Origin: Diploscapter coronatus
Lineage: Eukaryota; Nematoda; Chromadorea; Rhabditida; Rhabditidae
Direction: 5' to 3'
Assembly: GCA_964036155.1 (NCBI GenBank)
Contig: OZ038422.1
Location: forward strand, 13,167,201 to 13,231,200
DNA length: 64,000 nt
Shown: in pieces, positions 11,465 to 23,400 of the stretch
Numbering within the stretch: the stretch's first letter is position 1
Layout: the number at the start of each line of letters is the position of its first letter
Translations under genes and position numbers: made by a program
The notes under the pieces: generated by a model
Databases searched by the model: none
The model's input: only the letters and a program-made list of their open reading frames with translations
What the model was told of the DNA's origin: nothing

Positions 11465-14400
11465 TTACGGATATTTTGTCGGCACCTAAAATTAACAATG
11501 AAATTTTTTTTTTATAATTTTCTATTTTAGTTCATTCTTTCTTATAAATATTAAACAGTCAAATAATATTGGCATATACAAATTACATGTTTCTTTTCAA
11601 TGCAAAATATGAATCACTTATGCAGCAATAGCAATAAAATAACGGTGAACCTACCCAAACATTGCAATGATCAGTAGGGGCCATTTGTGTATCCGGTTTG
11701 CAGTTGTATGCATTTTGGAAGGCTGGGAAATTCTAAAAAAAAATAGAAACGTTCATTTGTTGACTAGTTGAATGATTTTCATCATACCCTTATTGCGCCC
11801 ATTACTCGATAGACAGATGGTGAGTGAGGATCGACCATCAGCTGTTTGTACATTGCATCATTGGTTGAGGGCGCCTGACACCACACTTGAGCATATCCTA
11901 AGAAGAAAAGTTGATCATGGGTGAATTGACCGGTCAGCAATTTGTCAGGGAGCAAGGGCTCCAGTCCGTCCAATGCCAAATGCGTTCTGTATGCATTGAA
12001 GGCAGCGTGAATTCCTCCATTGTCTAAAAGAACTCGATTGTTATGGTGATAATACAAGGACTCTGACCTGCAATGTTTTCGCCTTGTGTTTGGTACCCGT
12101 TGACGCAATTTGGTGTGTAATTAGATGGAAGCGGACAGAACTTGCTGTACTCTAAAAGATAAAAGTTAAAAATTAGTAGGTCAATCCGCTGAAAATGATG
12201 TAATGTATGAGCATCATTCATTATTCTATTTTTTCAATATATCAACTTTGGACAGATGCAGAAACTCTTTGAAGAGAGACTTTTAAGATTGAAATGCGAT
12301 TTTGAAAATGGGATTATGCATTTTGCAAAGTATGATAAAAATTGACCTTTGATAACGCAATCAGCCATGTTCTGGAATCCTTTCAGGGAAATATTTGTCA
12401 TCCATGGGTTTAATGTTCCATCTGATGTCCTAAATTTTTTTTCAAAATGGATTTTGTTAACATTCTGAGTCTATGTTTCTTACATCTAACTTGTGACCAT
12501 TTACTTATTTTTTAGACATTTATATCACCATCAATACTTTTCTTTTGCCTAATCAATTCTAACGATGTCATTCTGACGTCATGTCAGATTTATTTTTATT
12601 CTTATTATCTTTTCTATAACTATTGATTGAAATCAACATTATATTTTTCATCTTCCATGAACGTAAACAACTTTCTCTCGATATCAAAACTACTATTAGA
12701 ACGTCCTCTTTATAAGCCCTCGTCTCCTTCAGTTCCGAGTGATTTCTTTTGGACTAATCATGACTTGAATAGCCCTCGACTATTCCTCTCCTAACTTCTA
12801 CATCTATTCTATCTATTTTATATATATCTTGGGTATGAGATGTAAGCTAAAAATAAATATATCCTGATAAGAATGAGAAAATATCTATTACTGGTCACAT
12901 GATCCACACACAAGTCTCATAGTATCTGATCATCTTTTTCCCTCTTCCTTCTTTTCTTAACTTTTCTGTCAGAACAATATTCTATCAGAACTCATCTAGT
13001 CTATTTCTTTGTTGATCAATAGGCATAGTCAAAACATCGAAATCTAACCATTGCACTCCACCATCGTCGAAGCCGTGAGTGAGTTCGTGGCCGGCGACCA
13101 GACCCATTCCTCCATAATTGATCGATGAAGGCCACTGGGGATTGAAGTAGGGAGGCACGAGAATTCCAGCGGGGAACTAAAGGGAAGATGAAATTCATCG
13201 TTTAAAAATGTGTATGACTGACAGTGATCGAGTTCAATTCAGGCTGATACCACGCATTAACAGTTCCTGGCTGTCCAAGGAAATCGTGTCTGTCAGCCGA
13301 ACCATTCACAGTCAGTTGTTTATATTGGATGTACAGGTTGAATCTGAAAATTCCCTTCATTTCATCGTATATGACTTGTTATTTTCAGAATTTAAATATC
13401 GAAATGTCATTTTAGCAATGTGTTCTGAGTTACATTATATGTAGGGACCGTAAATGGTTTTGCGAAAATCATAATTTTGGTAATTTTCTTTTTCAAATGA
13501 TCACTTTTTAAACAAAAACGAAAAATGCAAGGGGGCGGAGTTCGCGGCCCCTAATTACATGATTCTATGAAAGTTTGGGAAGCAAATGATCTTGTTATCT
13601 TTGTTATTTCAGCTCATCGATTTAAAAATAATATTTGAAGCTTATGAAAGCACAATTTTGACTCACGCAGTCAACTTTTCGAGCATATCGAAATAAGTGT
13701 CTCCATCGACGAAATTCAACGTGTCGTGATACAAATCTAATCCGGTATCGTTTTTGATCCAGTCTAAACATAACAGATAATAAAAATTTTCACAAGCAAT
13801 TTATAAAACCTGGGAATGCAATGTTTTGGACGATATTTACTGTCTTATCGTAGGCGAATTTCCGAGTATCTTGATCCATCCAATCTAGCTGATCCAACAT
13901 GCCTGAAATTTTCAACGTTTTGTTAATAGATTAAACTTCGTCAATATTGAGTGTGTCGTTGCGCACAAAAGATTTTTTGTGCGCAACGACCGTTCTACTC
14001 AATATTGAAAGATTTATTGTTTTGACTGATATGAGCTTTATTTTGATTAACCCTATTAACTACTAGATTATTTTCATTGATTTTCATTTTAGTCTGATTT
14101 AGCGCGCATAAAATGAGCCCAAATTACTCGTATGTACCTTGGAAAGAGGTGAGAATGTTCCCAATGATTCCACCGACTTGTTGACGGATGCTGTCGATCG
14201 ATGCTTGGTTGGGATACATGTAATCGATGAACACTCGTCCATTTGCGAACTGCATGAGATTGTTGGCCATGTTGGCGCAGTTTGCCTCGATTGGCGTCGA
14301 TTCTGCATCGATGGGTCTGTGGGAAAGCAGGGCGGAGAGCTGAGGACGGAACTGCGTGAATCGGGCCTTCTCGCGACGACTCAGACCAAGCACTGCGGAT

Positions 14401-17400
14401 TCTTCGGGCAGATGATCGAATGCGGCCGAATAGGAAGGCAGATAGATAGTGCTGCCGAGCAGCAGGCGCATATAGAGGTAATTGACAAGAGTGGTAGCAT
14501 CGAATTTTTTATTAGTGTAGCCGCTGTTCAATTGCCCAATCATATCCACCTGAAAATGATAAGATTAGTGCTTCTATTAAAAATATAGTTAGTGAACGAA
14601 TGAATGAATGATTTCTGATTTTGGAACAACATTAATTGAATTACGATTTTAGTCACGTCACAGCATTTGACTTGTCCGGTGTCATTTTATTGAGGAATTG
14701 AATAGAACTTTTCATCTTTCTATTATTTTTAAAATATGTTTGCAGAAATATTCTAGAGAAAATACTCCCTACAATTCTGCCAAAGCAGATTTTTAAAATT
14801 GGTCATAACTTAAGAAAAGATAGATTTTTGAGCCATTTTAAGTGGGCTTTGTCGGACAAAGTAAAGAGAAAGCAAAGCATTGTGAACACTTGGTTATGAG
14901 TCAGAGGGGTCTTACCTCCATCACTGAAACTTGATATGTCCCTGAATTGACCACTCCACTTGCAACGTCCGGGACCTAAAATTGATATTTTTCATCAATA
15001 ACTCAATTTCTTTTTTATTACCTGTTTGAAGTATGCATTCCAATCGATGAACGGATAAGCGGTCGTCAAATCAGCAATCGACATCAAATTCCAAGAACGG
15101 CTAAATTGTCGACGGGTATCGTCATCAGTGCTAAATTTAGCATATATTACTAGATTGAGATAAAATGTAGGTAAAGTAATATCGTTGCATTTTAACTAGC
15201 ATGATAAAAGAAAAAATTACGCCTAGTCTTTCCATATTTCGCATGCAGAGATGCAACTACTTTTCCCAAATTGTAAGATTGAGTGATTATTATACCTGAG
15301 ATTGTATGCTAGAATCTGCTCGAAATCGACCATATTTTGAACTAAAGACCGTGTAGCTACAGGATCGAAAGACTTTCCTCGTTCTCTCGTGTAGTTGCCG
15401 AGAACCTCCATGCACGTCTCAATGTATCCTGAAAAGATAAATCATGTTGTATCTGCGGATTTATATTGCACAACTAATGTGTTAAAATAAAAAAATAGTT
15501 TAGATGTTACTTTCTAATGACGAAACTAAATTTATGTCAATTAGGAATGTTTTCAATGATCATTTAGGCAGTTAATTGTAAATCTTTTTGCATTACTTTT
15601 CCCTCTCTAAATATAGTGGCGAGCAAAAGTTTGGAAACACAATATTTTAGAATCTTGCTTGGAATATTCATTTGCCATTATCAGATTTGGATAATATTTT
15701 GACAGATGTCGAGAACGCTAATTTACATAACATCCTACCAAATATCAAATAAATTACATCACATTGGTATGGGCAATCGGTCAAATAAGGCAACAGCTAT
15801 ATGGCGACCTGATAACCCACTCATTGCTAAATGGCGTACCTTTTCTTTCTCAAATGTTATTTCTTTTCAAAATTTATCAAAAGGAAATAGCATTTGGAAA
15901 GGAAAGAAAAGTTCATCATTTAGTAGAAAAGGGGGTCGTCATTTAGTAATGAACGGGTCGCCAATAGAAACTGTCGTCAAATAAAAATAACTGTTTCTAA
16001 ACTTCCGCCCTCCACTGTATTATGTCATCATTTGATCGTTTTGATAATAGTAAACTTTCAACCTATCATTAGCATTCATCTTTTCTGTTTGGTTATATCT
16101 CGGAATGATCAAATTTAGATTATATTTTCAACGCTCAAAACTTTTCCTATTTTTCGTTTGAAAAAATGCCTTACCATCTCGTGTGATTTTCCAAGCATCA
16201 GGTTTGTAGTAAGTCTTGGCCATATAAGCACTGTTCTGATCGATGAATAGTCTGTACCCCTTGGAAGGATCTTTCCAATTCGTGTCGACCAGAGGAGTGA
16301 TCAATGTGTCGATTCCCTGTTTGTAGGAGAGATATCCGAGAGAAGCGCCTAATTGAGTAGAGTTAGGGAGGCCAGTCACAGGCCCATCCACGAAGAAGCT
16401 CTGTCCTAGCAGACCGTACAAAGTATCCATCATTTTGTCGATGTACTTGTTTTGAACCAATGTTTGATTTACGAGATTATTGTTGTAAATCTGCGAGCAG
16501 GAGTTGAAGAATTTCTTCTCTTTGGTTAAGGCAGTCGAATTTTGAATGACTGGTTGGTATGAAGATAGTTTGAGTTGGTCAGCCATATGGTACAGATTCT
16601 GAGCTCTCGCAGCGAAGAATGAGACGGGCTGGTTGAATTTTCCACAGGCATATTGATAAAAGTCCTCGCACGGGTCTACGGTCGTGTCGGTCGAATTCGT
16701 GAAGTAACTGACCGCTTGTTGATAAGCAGCGAATTTGTCGACATTCCCTGATTTTATCTGCGGGGTGTCTTCGATATTCGTGGGATTCTTAACGACTGGC
16801 AATCCGATTTGAGTCGATACGTCGGATACCCACACATTGCAGTGCTTAGATGGTGCGTAAGTCGAGTTAGGAGGGCAATTGAAAGCAGTTCGAAAACCGG
16901 GGAAGTTCTGAATTGTGCCAAGCACTCGATAGATCGAGGGAGAATGCACATCCACGAGAATTTGACGTAAGAATTGATCATCCGTAGGCTTGACTTGGCA
17001 CCAGACCTGAACGTTTTTAGGTGATCTTCGTATAAAATCGATTTTTATAACTGATAAATTGTTCTCATATTATGGACGAATCTAATCTATCCTTTGTTAA
17101 ATAATGATTTTTTTATGATTCGACTTCTATGATGTGATTTTCAATAACGTTTTATGAACCTGTGCGAATGCGAGGAAGAAGAGCTGATCACTTGTGAAGT
17201 ACTGGAAAACGTCATCCGGCAAAGAGGGATCGGGACCGTATAGCTCGGTGAACGCGTGATAGGCACGCCATGCAGAGTGCATTCCTAAATTAAAATAATA
17301 AAATTCAACTCAAATCGCTAATTGATTCTAAATATTATTGGACTGTCGCATAAGTTCTGACCAAATTCCTGAAAATTTGATTTCTCTAACGAGAATTTAT

Positions 17401-20400
17401 GAAACCGAATAGGGTTTTCAGTGTTAGAACCATCTTATTTTGGACTTTCATTCTATATCATTTAACTGATAATGTATAAACGATATGCATGAAGATAGGG
17501 CATTATTGAGGCTCATAAAATAATTCACTCTGGAGACAAGGAGCATGAATTTTCGAACAAATTTGGTAAGATTAGAAAGAGCAGCTCACATACTCTGTAG
17601 TACCATAGAATTTAGGCTTAAATTGCAGACATACACAGTTTGCGCGTCAATCGAAAATAAGTTCCATTTATGAGGGGTCGACAAGAAATGATTTTTTTTA
17701 ATTTTAAAAATGATGGATAAAAATATATTAATTTCAAAAATTAAAATTTAGATATTGAAGAGATGAGACAAGATATATAATCAATTGATAAATTAAAACC
17801 AAATGAATTTAGATAAATCATAAATGCAATAAACCTCCGTTGTCTGCGACGTTTTCGCCTGCAGTTTCGACGCCGTCCAAGCAAGCAGCAGCTCCGTAGA
17901 TGTTCTTGTCGAGAGGGCAAAAACCACTATATTCATTAATAACGCAGCCAGTCATCTGCAACAAAACTATTGATACCGGACTGAGTTAATTCAAATATTG
18001 CTAGGTAGAAGAGCCGAATATTAAACATTGAAATTAGATACCTGAGAGAAGTTCCCAGAAGAAACAGAGTCCATCCACGAGCTCAGAGAGCCATCGTAGC
18101 TCCATTGCACTCCTTCATCGTCGAATCCGTGAGTCAGTTCGTGGCCAGCGATCACGCCTATAATTTTGACATAAAATTAGGCACTTAATTAATTTCAAGT
18201 TTGGAAATTCGAAAAAGTAATTTTTGACAACATGGAAGAACAGGGAGTAGAGACTGGGAATATACCATCTTGTCAAGTTGTTAAAAATCCATCTTTTCTA
18301 ATCTGTCACTAAATTACCCATTGCACCGAATATGGCAGAATTAGGCCAATTTGGATCGTAGAATGGCGTTCTCAAGATGGCTGCTGGGAAGGTGATCGAG
18401 TTTAACTAAAATTTTAAAGCATTAACATAAAATTGTATCAGTTCTGTTTTTGCTACTATCATGATTCGTTACGACGAGAAAATAAAGGATCTTCTACATT
18501 AGTTACCCTCAAGTTTACATTTACCCTTTTGTAGAAATTATCATCTTTTTTTCTTTTCTACATTTTATTTTTCAGAGAAGGATAACTCTACAAGGGGGTG
18601 AGATTAGCTTGAGGGTAACTAGTACAAGGGGCCGAATAAAGCATGAAGATTGAAAATACCCAGAAGAAATGTTATGATTTAAACTGAAAAAGAATACACA
18701 CCTCAGGCTGATACCACGCATTTGTCGTTCCAGGTGGTCCATTAAATCCAGTTCTGTCAGCCGGACCAGGCAAGAGCTGATTCCACTGTACGAAATAATT
18801 GAAGAACGATGTGTTGTTGAGCATGCTGAAGTAGGTGTCAGACTTTGAAAATGTCAACGTGCTATGATAGGCTTCGAGTTGATCATTGTTCACGATCCAG
18901 TCTGAAATTGATTATTATTTTGATTAAAAATTGGTGAGCTGGTAATACTTTCAAATAAACGAAAGTTATATACAAGCCAGGGCTGTACGAAAGTGTTCGT
19001 CTTTACCCATTTTTGAGTGATTTTCGCTTCCGTTTTCGAAAATTTCAAAAGTCAATTCCGTACAGCCTTGATACAGATAGATTTTTTTTTTTAATTTCTA
19101 CTAGTTGGCCATTTAGACAGAATTTACTAGATATACTATCTTTTTCGTTTCAAAATGAATCATCCCCATTCACTACATCATTCCCCTCCCCATTCTGTCT
19201 TTTCGTTGCGCACTATCTTGCTGCAGCCTCCTTTAAAATTCCCCATTAAAGTTCGTCACTCTTCCCATTTTGACCGCTAACAGAGGAAGGTAAACGATGT
19301 AGTGCCATTGTATTGTCATAAAGAATACCTTTCACGTTTACCTCTACGAATTAAAATAAAACTGTTATCTAATCTTTTGATACGCGATGCTTTCAGTTCA
19401 TTATGAGTCAGAAAATAAACCTGGATATGCGATATTCTTGACCAAGTTGTCCATCTTGGCGTAAGCGGACTTCTTCGTGGCTGCAGTCATCCAATTCAGC
19501 TGATCGATCATTCCTCTGAACGCCACGACGATGCTCGTTGCAATCTTCCCAACGTGCTCCTTGATGGCACTTTGATTGTCTGGTGTCGGGTAGATCTTAT
19601 CCACGAAAATGCGCGCATTCGTGTACTGAATATTTAGGCTTTGCAGAGGAAAAAATATTTTATTTTTCGAGTTTCAAGTCAAAAATGACCAAAATGATCA
19701 TCTTTACAGAATTTTTCTTTTGAAAATATTAAATGAGAATTTATTTGCTAAAGTTCATATTGATAACACTCAGATCCATACTTGAATTGTGAGAATAATC
19801 TTACCATCAGCAACTCCATAGTCTCTGCAGCGCAATCGATTTGTATGTCGCTGATATTGTCCATTTGTCTTCGTCGCCATTTTCTTTCCTCTGAATTAAG
19901 ATAAAAATTTCTAATTTCAATGAATATCATGAATGGTTTAGAAAAATAGCGTGTAATTTGTAAAATTATTCATTTTTAGATTTGTTAAAAGTTACCAGGC
20001 ATAACATGCTTGGGTCGTCCCTTGTGTTTGATTGCAATCTTCGGCGCTAGTGCAAGACTCTCATCGTCATTGGATTGAGGAAGGAAGTCACTGTTTGCAT
20101 CAACGAGTCTGTAGTAGAAGTAATTGATCAGAGTCCGAGGAGTAATTCCATAAGGATTCTTATCCACTGAAAATTTGTTTGAATTTGAAGAAATATGAAA
20201 TTTTATGAATTTCTATTCTACCAATTAAAATAATTGAATTGAATTAGTTGCACTCATATTACTATTAGTTAATGTAAGCACGAGGGTCTAGACTTCAGAA
20301 ACTAGAAAAAGATCGAAATTTATGTACGTTAAAATGGTTCCTACCGAATGCATTGAGCAATAACTTGAGCATGTCGATTTCCATTGGAATGAAGAAGTTG

Positions 20401-23400
20401 TACGAATTGTTCCCACTCAACACATAGAACATCGCATCATCGGCAGGACCCATTGCCTTAAATCGTGTCTATTTTTCAAATCCGTCTAAAATTTGAATTT
20501 GTCAGAAAATGCATCTACTTCTAGATTATATCGTGGCTTTTTCTTATATCAATTGGGTAAAGATGTGATTATCAGGCTGAACAAAGCTATGACTTGTCTT
20601 TGAGGGTTTTTGGGGGCTTTGTCTTCGACTTTTATCTTGGGGCTCGGGAAAATTGAACTTTTATTTGTCTTTGACTTAAAATTTTTTTAAATTTTAATCC
20701 TTGATCAGCTCTGGTGAGCATTTGATTTTGATATTAGAAGCAATTGTTAGGATGTTCGATTTACAGAATGAACTCGATAACCTACATAGGGAATGAGTGA
20801 ATGCCAACTAATCTGCGGTGCAATGTCATAGAGTCCACCAATCAGCATGGGATTGTAATTCCTATCGTATTTTCGTCTAGTATTGTCGTCAATACTGAAA
20901 TGTTATCTTGAAAAAAACAGTAAGATGCTTCCTACCTGAAGTTCATAGCGAGCATGTAATCGAATTGCACCAAATCGTTGACATCCTTCTGCAACTGGCC
21001 CTGATCCAAAGTAATGTTTCGAACTTTAGCCAGCAGATTCATCGTATCCGTTACTTGTGATATCAATCTGAAGTAAATATAAATTTGAAATCAAATTTTC
21101 TTAGGAGAAATGAAGTGTGAACAAAAATGCAGTTTTCGAAAGAATGATTATATCTCACTTATTAAATAAGTAAAAAATGATCAGTTTTATTAATGAATTT
21201 ATTATGCGCAGTTTTCTTTTATTTTTGTGAAAAATATACAAATATTCTAGTTTTCACCTTACTAATACTAACAAGTAAATTACGAAATGTTAAACTCACG
21301 CAGACTGTGTCGCATTCCAATCCTTCCTGTAGTAAGTATTTGGATACAATGTGGTTGGCTGATCGAGGAAGAATGCAAATCCGTTCTTGCCGAGTGGATC
21401 CTTCCAATTGGTGTCCACGTATGTTGTAATCAGCGTGGGAACCTAAAAATTATCATCAAATCTTTTTAATTCTGCCAAATTCTAGCAGCTTTCACACCCA
21501 AACAACTTAATTATCATCTATACCGATAGTAAAGTATCCCAATTATTTTATTTTTTATGATTTGAAGACCAACCCCTTCGAATCCATTGAGATATCCAAT
21601 CAAATATCCCAATCCGAATCTGTCAGGCCAACTAGTGACATTGGCAGATTGATTGAACATTGGGAAAGGAAAGGTTGTCGAAGAGTTTTCGACTCCTGAA
21701 TGCACCATTCCAGTCGCCAGACGATTGATCGCATTCATGACCTGTAACATACATTGAATTATTCAATTACTCTTGTCAACAGGGCTAGGCGGAAGTCAGA
21801 TTTTGAAAAATTCGAAACCGAAACTTCCGCCCACCCTTGCTTGTCAAACAATTTACCATGCTTCCATCAGCGACAAGACTATTCCAGTTTTTTCTAGCAT
21901 CAGAACAGGCATTCCAATAGTCGATTGTTCGTTGCACAGATCTCGGCTAAATTATTATAGCGTCAGTTAGTTGTTGAATAGAAATATTAGTTTTTTTTTT
22001 TTTCAAATATTTGAAACATTTTCTACTTGTACTCATCAAATTTTAGCTGAAAATGCTTTAAAATAAAATAGCATACTATCAGCAATCTTAATAAGAAGAA
22101 ATTGTCACATTTTGCAATTGCAATATTTCATATCATCTTAGTTGGTTATTCATATAATTAAAAATGCTACTAGATTTCACAAATCATTTAATATTTTTAT
22201 GTTTGAATTTTGCAAATTGTAAAACAGCAATGTTCGGTATTTTAAAGATTTCAATTTTCGGCTCTTCGGCACAATATTCCAAATACTTTCATCAGTTGTC
22301 AGCAAACTAACTTTTACAGAAAAATGAATAATCCTTATTACCTGTTTTCATTATTAAGAAATAGTAAATGTTTTACCGATTTACTGTAGTAAGTAGCATT
22401 GCTCATTTGCTGTGCCATTTTGAGGAAATTGTCATTGTCCGAGATGTCGAAAGACATTTCGCCATTAAAGTTTGGGCCGCATGTGTAAGTATAGAAATCG
22501 TTGCAAGGATCGACAGAGGTGTTGATCTTCCCTCTATAAAATCAGTGCTTTGATTATTTAATGAAAAAAAAAATTTTATGATGAAATGAATAAAAGACTT
22601 GAATAATTGCTATTAAATCCGGCAACTTGGAAGCCTCAAGCCATGCGAAATAGTGTGAGAAAAGAATCGTTTCCCTACCGTTCTTCACCCTATTTCGCAT
22701 GACTTGAGGCTTCTGAATAGCCTTTGCGGTCCCTATGTATGACTTACTTGAATAGATCCACTACAGACTTGTATGCGCTGTATTTTGGATCATCTGTTGA
22801 AATTGTCGGATTCGACGGGATATTCAGTGGATTATTGCCTAAATGCTATATTTCATTTGGGAAACTTTTTTATTATACACTAATACTTTTCACCATCCTA
22901 AGATGTTAGTACGAAATTTTGACGATATGCTATGTTGTCAATAATCTGCACATAAAATCGCTTTACAGTGACAGTATGTAAAATAAAAAAATTATACTCT
23001 CTCTAATTTCATCATAATTTCACCGTGAGTTAATATGAAGTTACTGTTTTCTATGTGCAATTTTGTACTTTTTTCATGCTCACTCTTCTTTGAAAATTCC
23101 CCATGATTAAAAGTTAATTCCGTTTTAAGTCGTACTTGAACCCTTGGATGGTTTGACGAAACAAAAGATGACAATTATGCAGCATGGCTAATCTAGCTTC
23201 TCCTTCAGAAAGGACGACTAAAGGTGAGAAGACTGATTGTAAGCAGGAGATCAAACTGATAAGGGAAAGACGAGTGATTAGGCAGAAACTGAAAGGGGAG
23301 GACAGGGAGTTCGGCAAGCAGCGGCCACTCAATAAATCATCAAAGTGACTGTGTGCCCACCAACTCGAAACTATTATCTTCTCCTTTTTTGAATTAAACT

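Noticed and set aside
14139..14588. Plus-strand 149-codon frame
   Set aside because: It is the antisense of neprilysin exon 24, which has strong family match.
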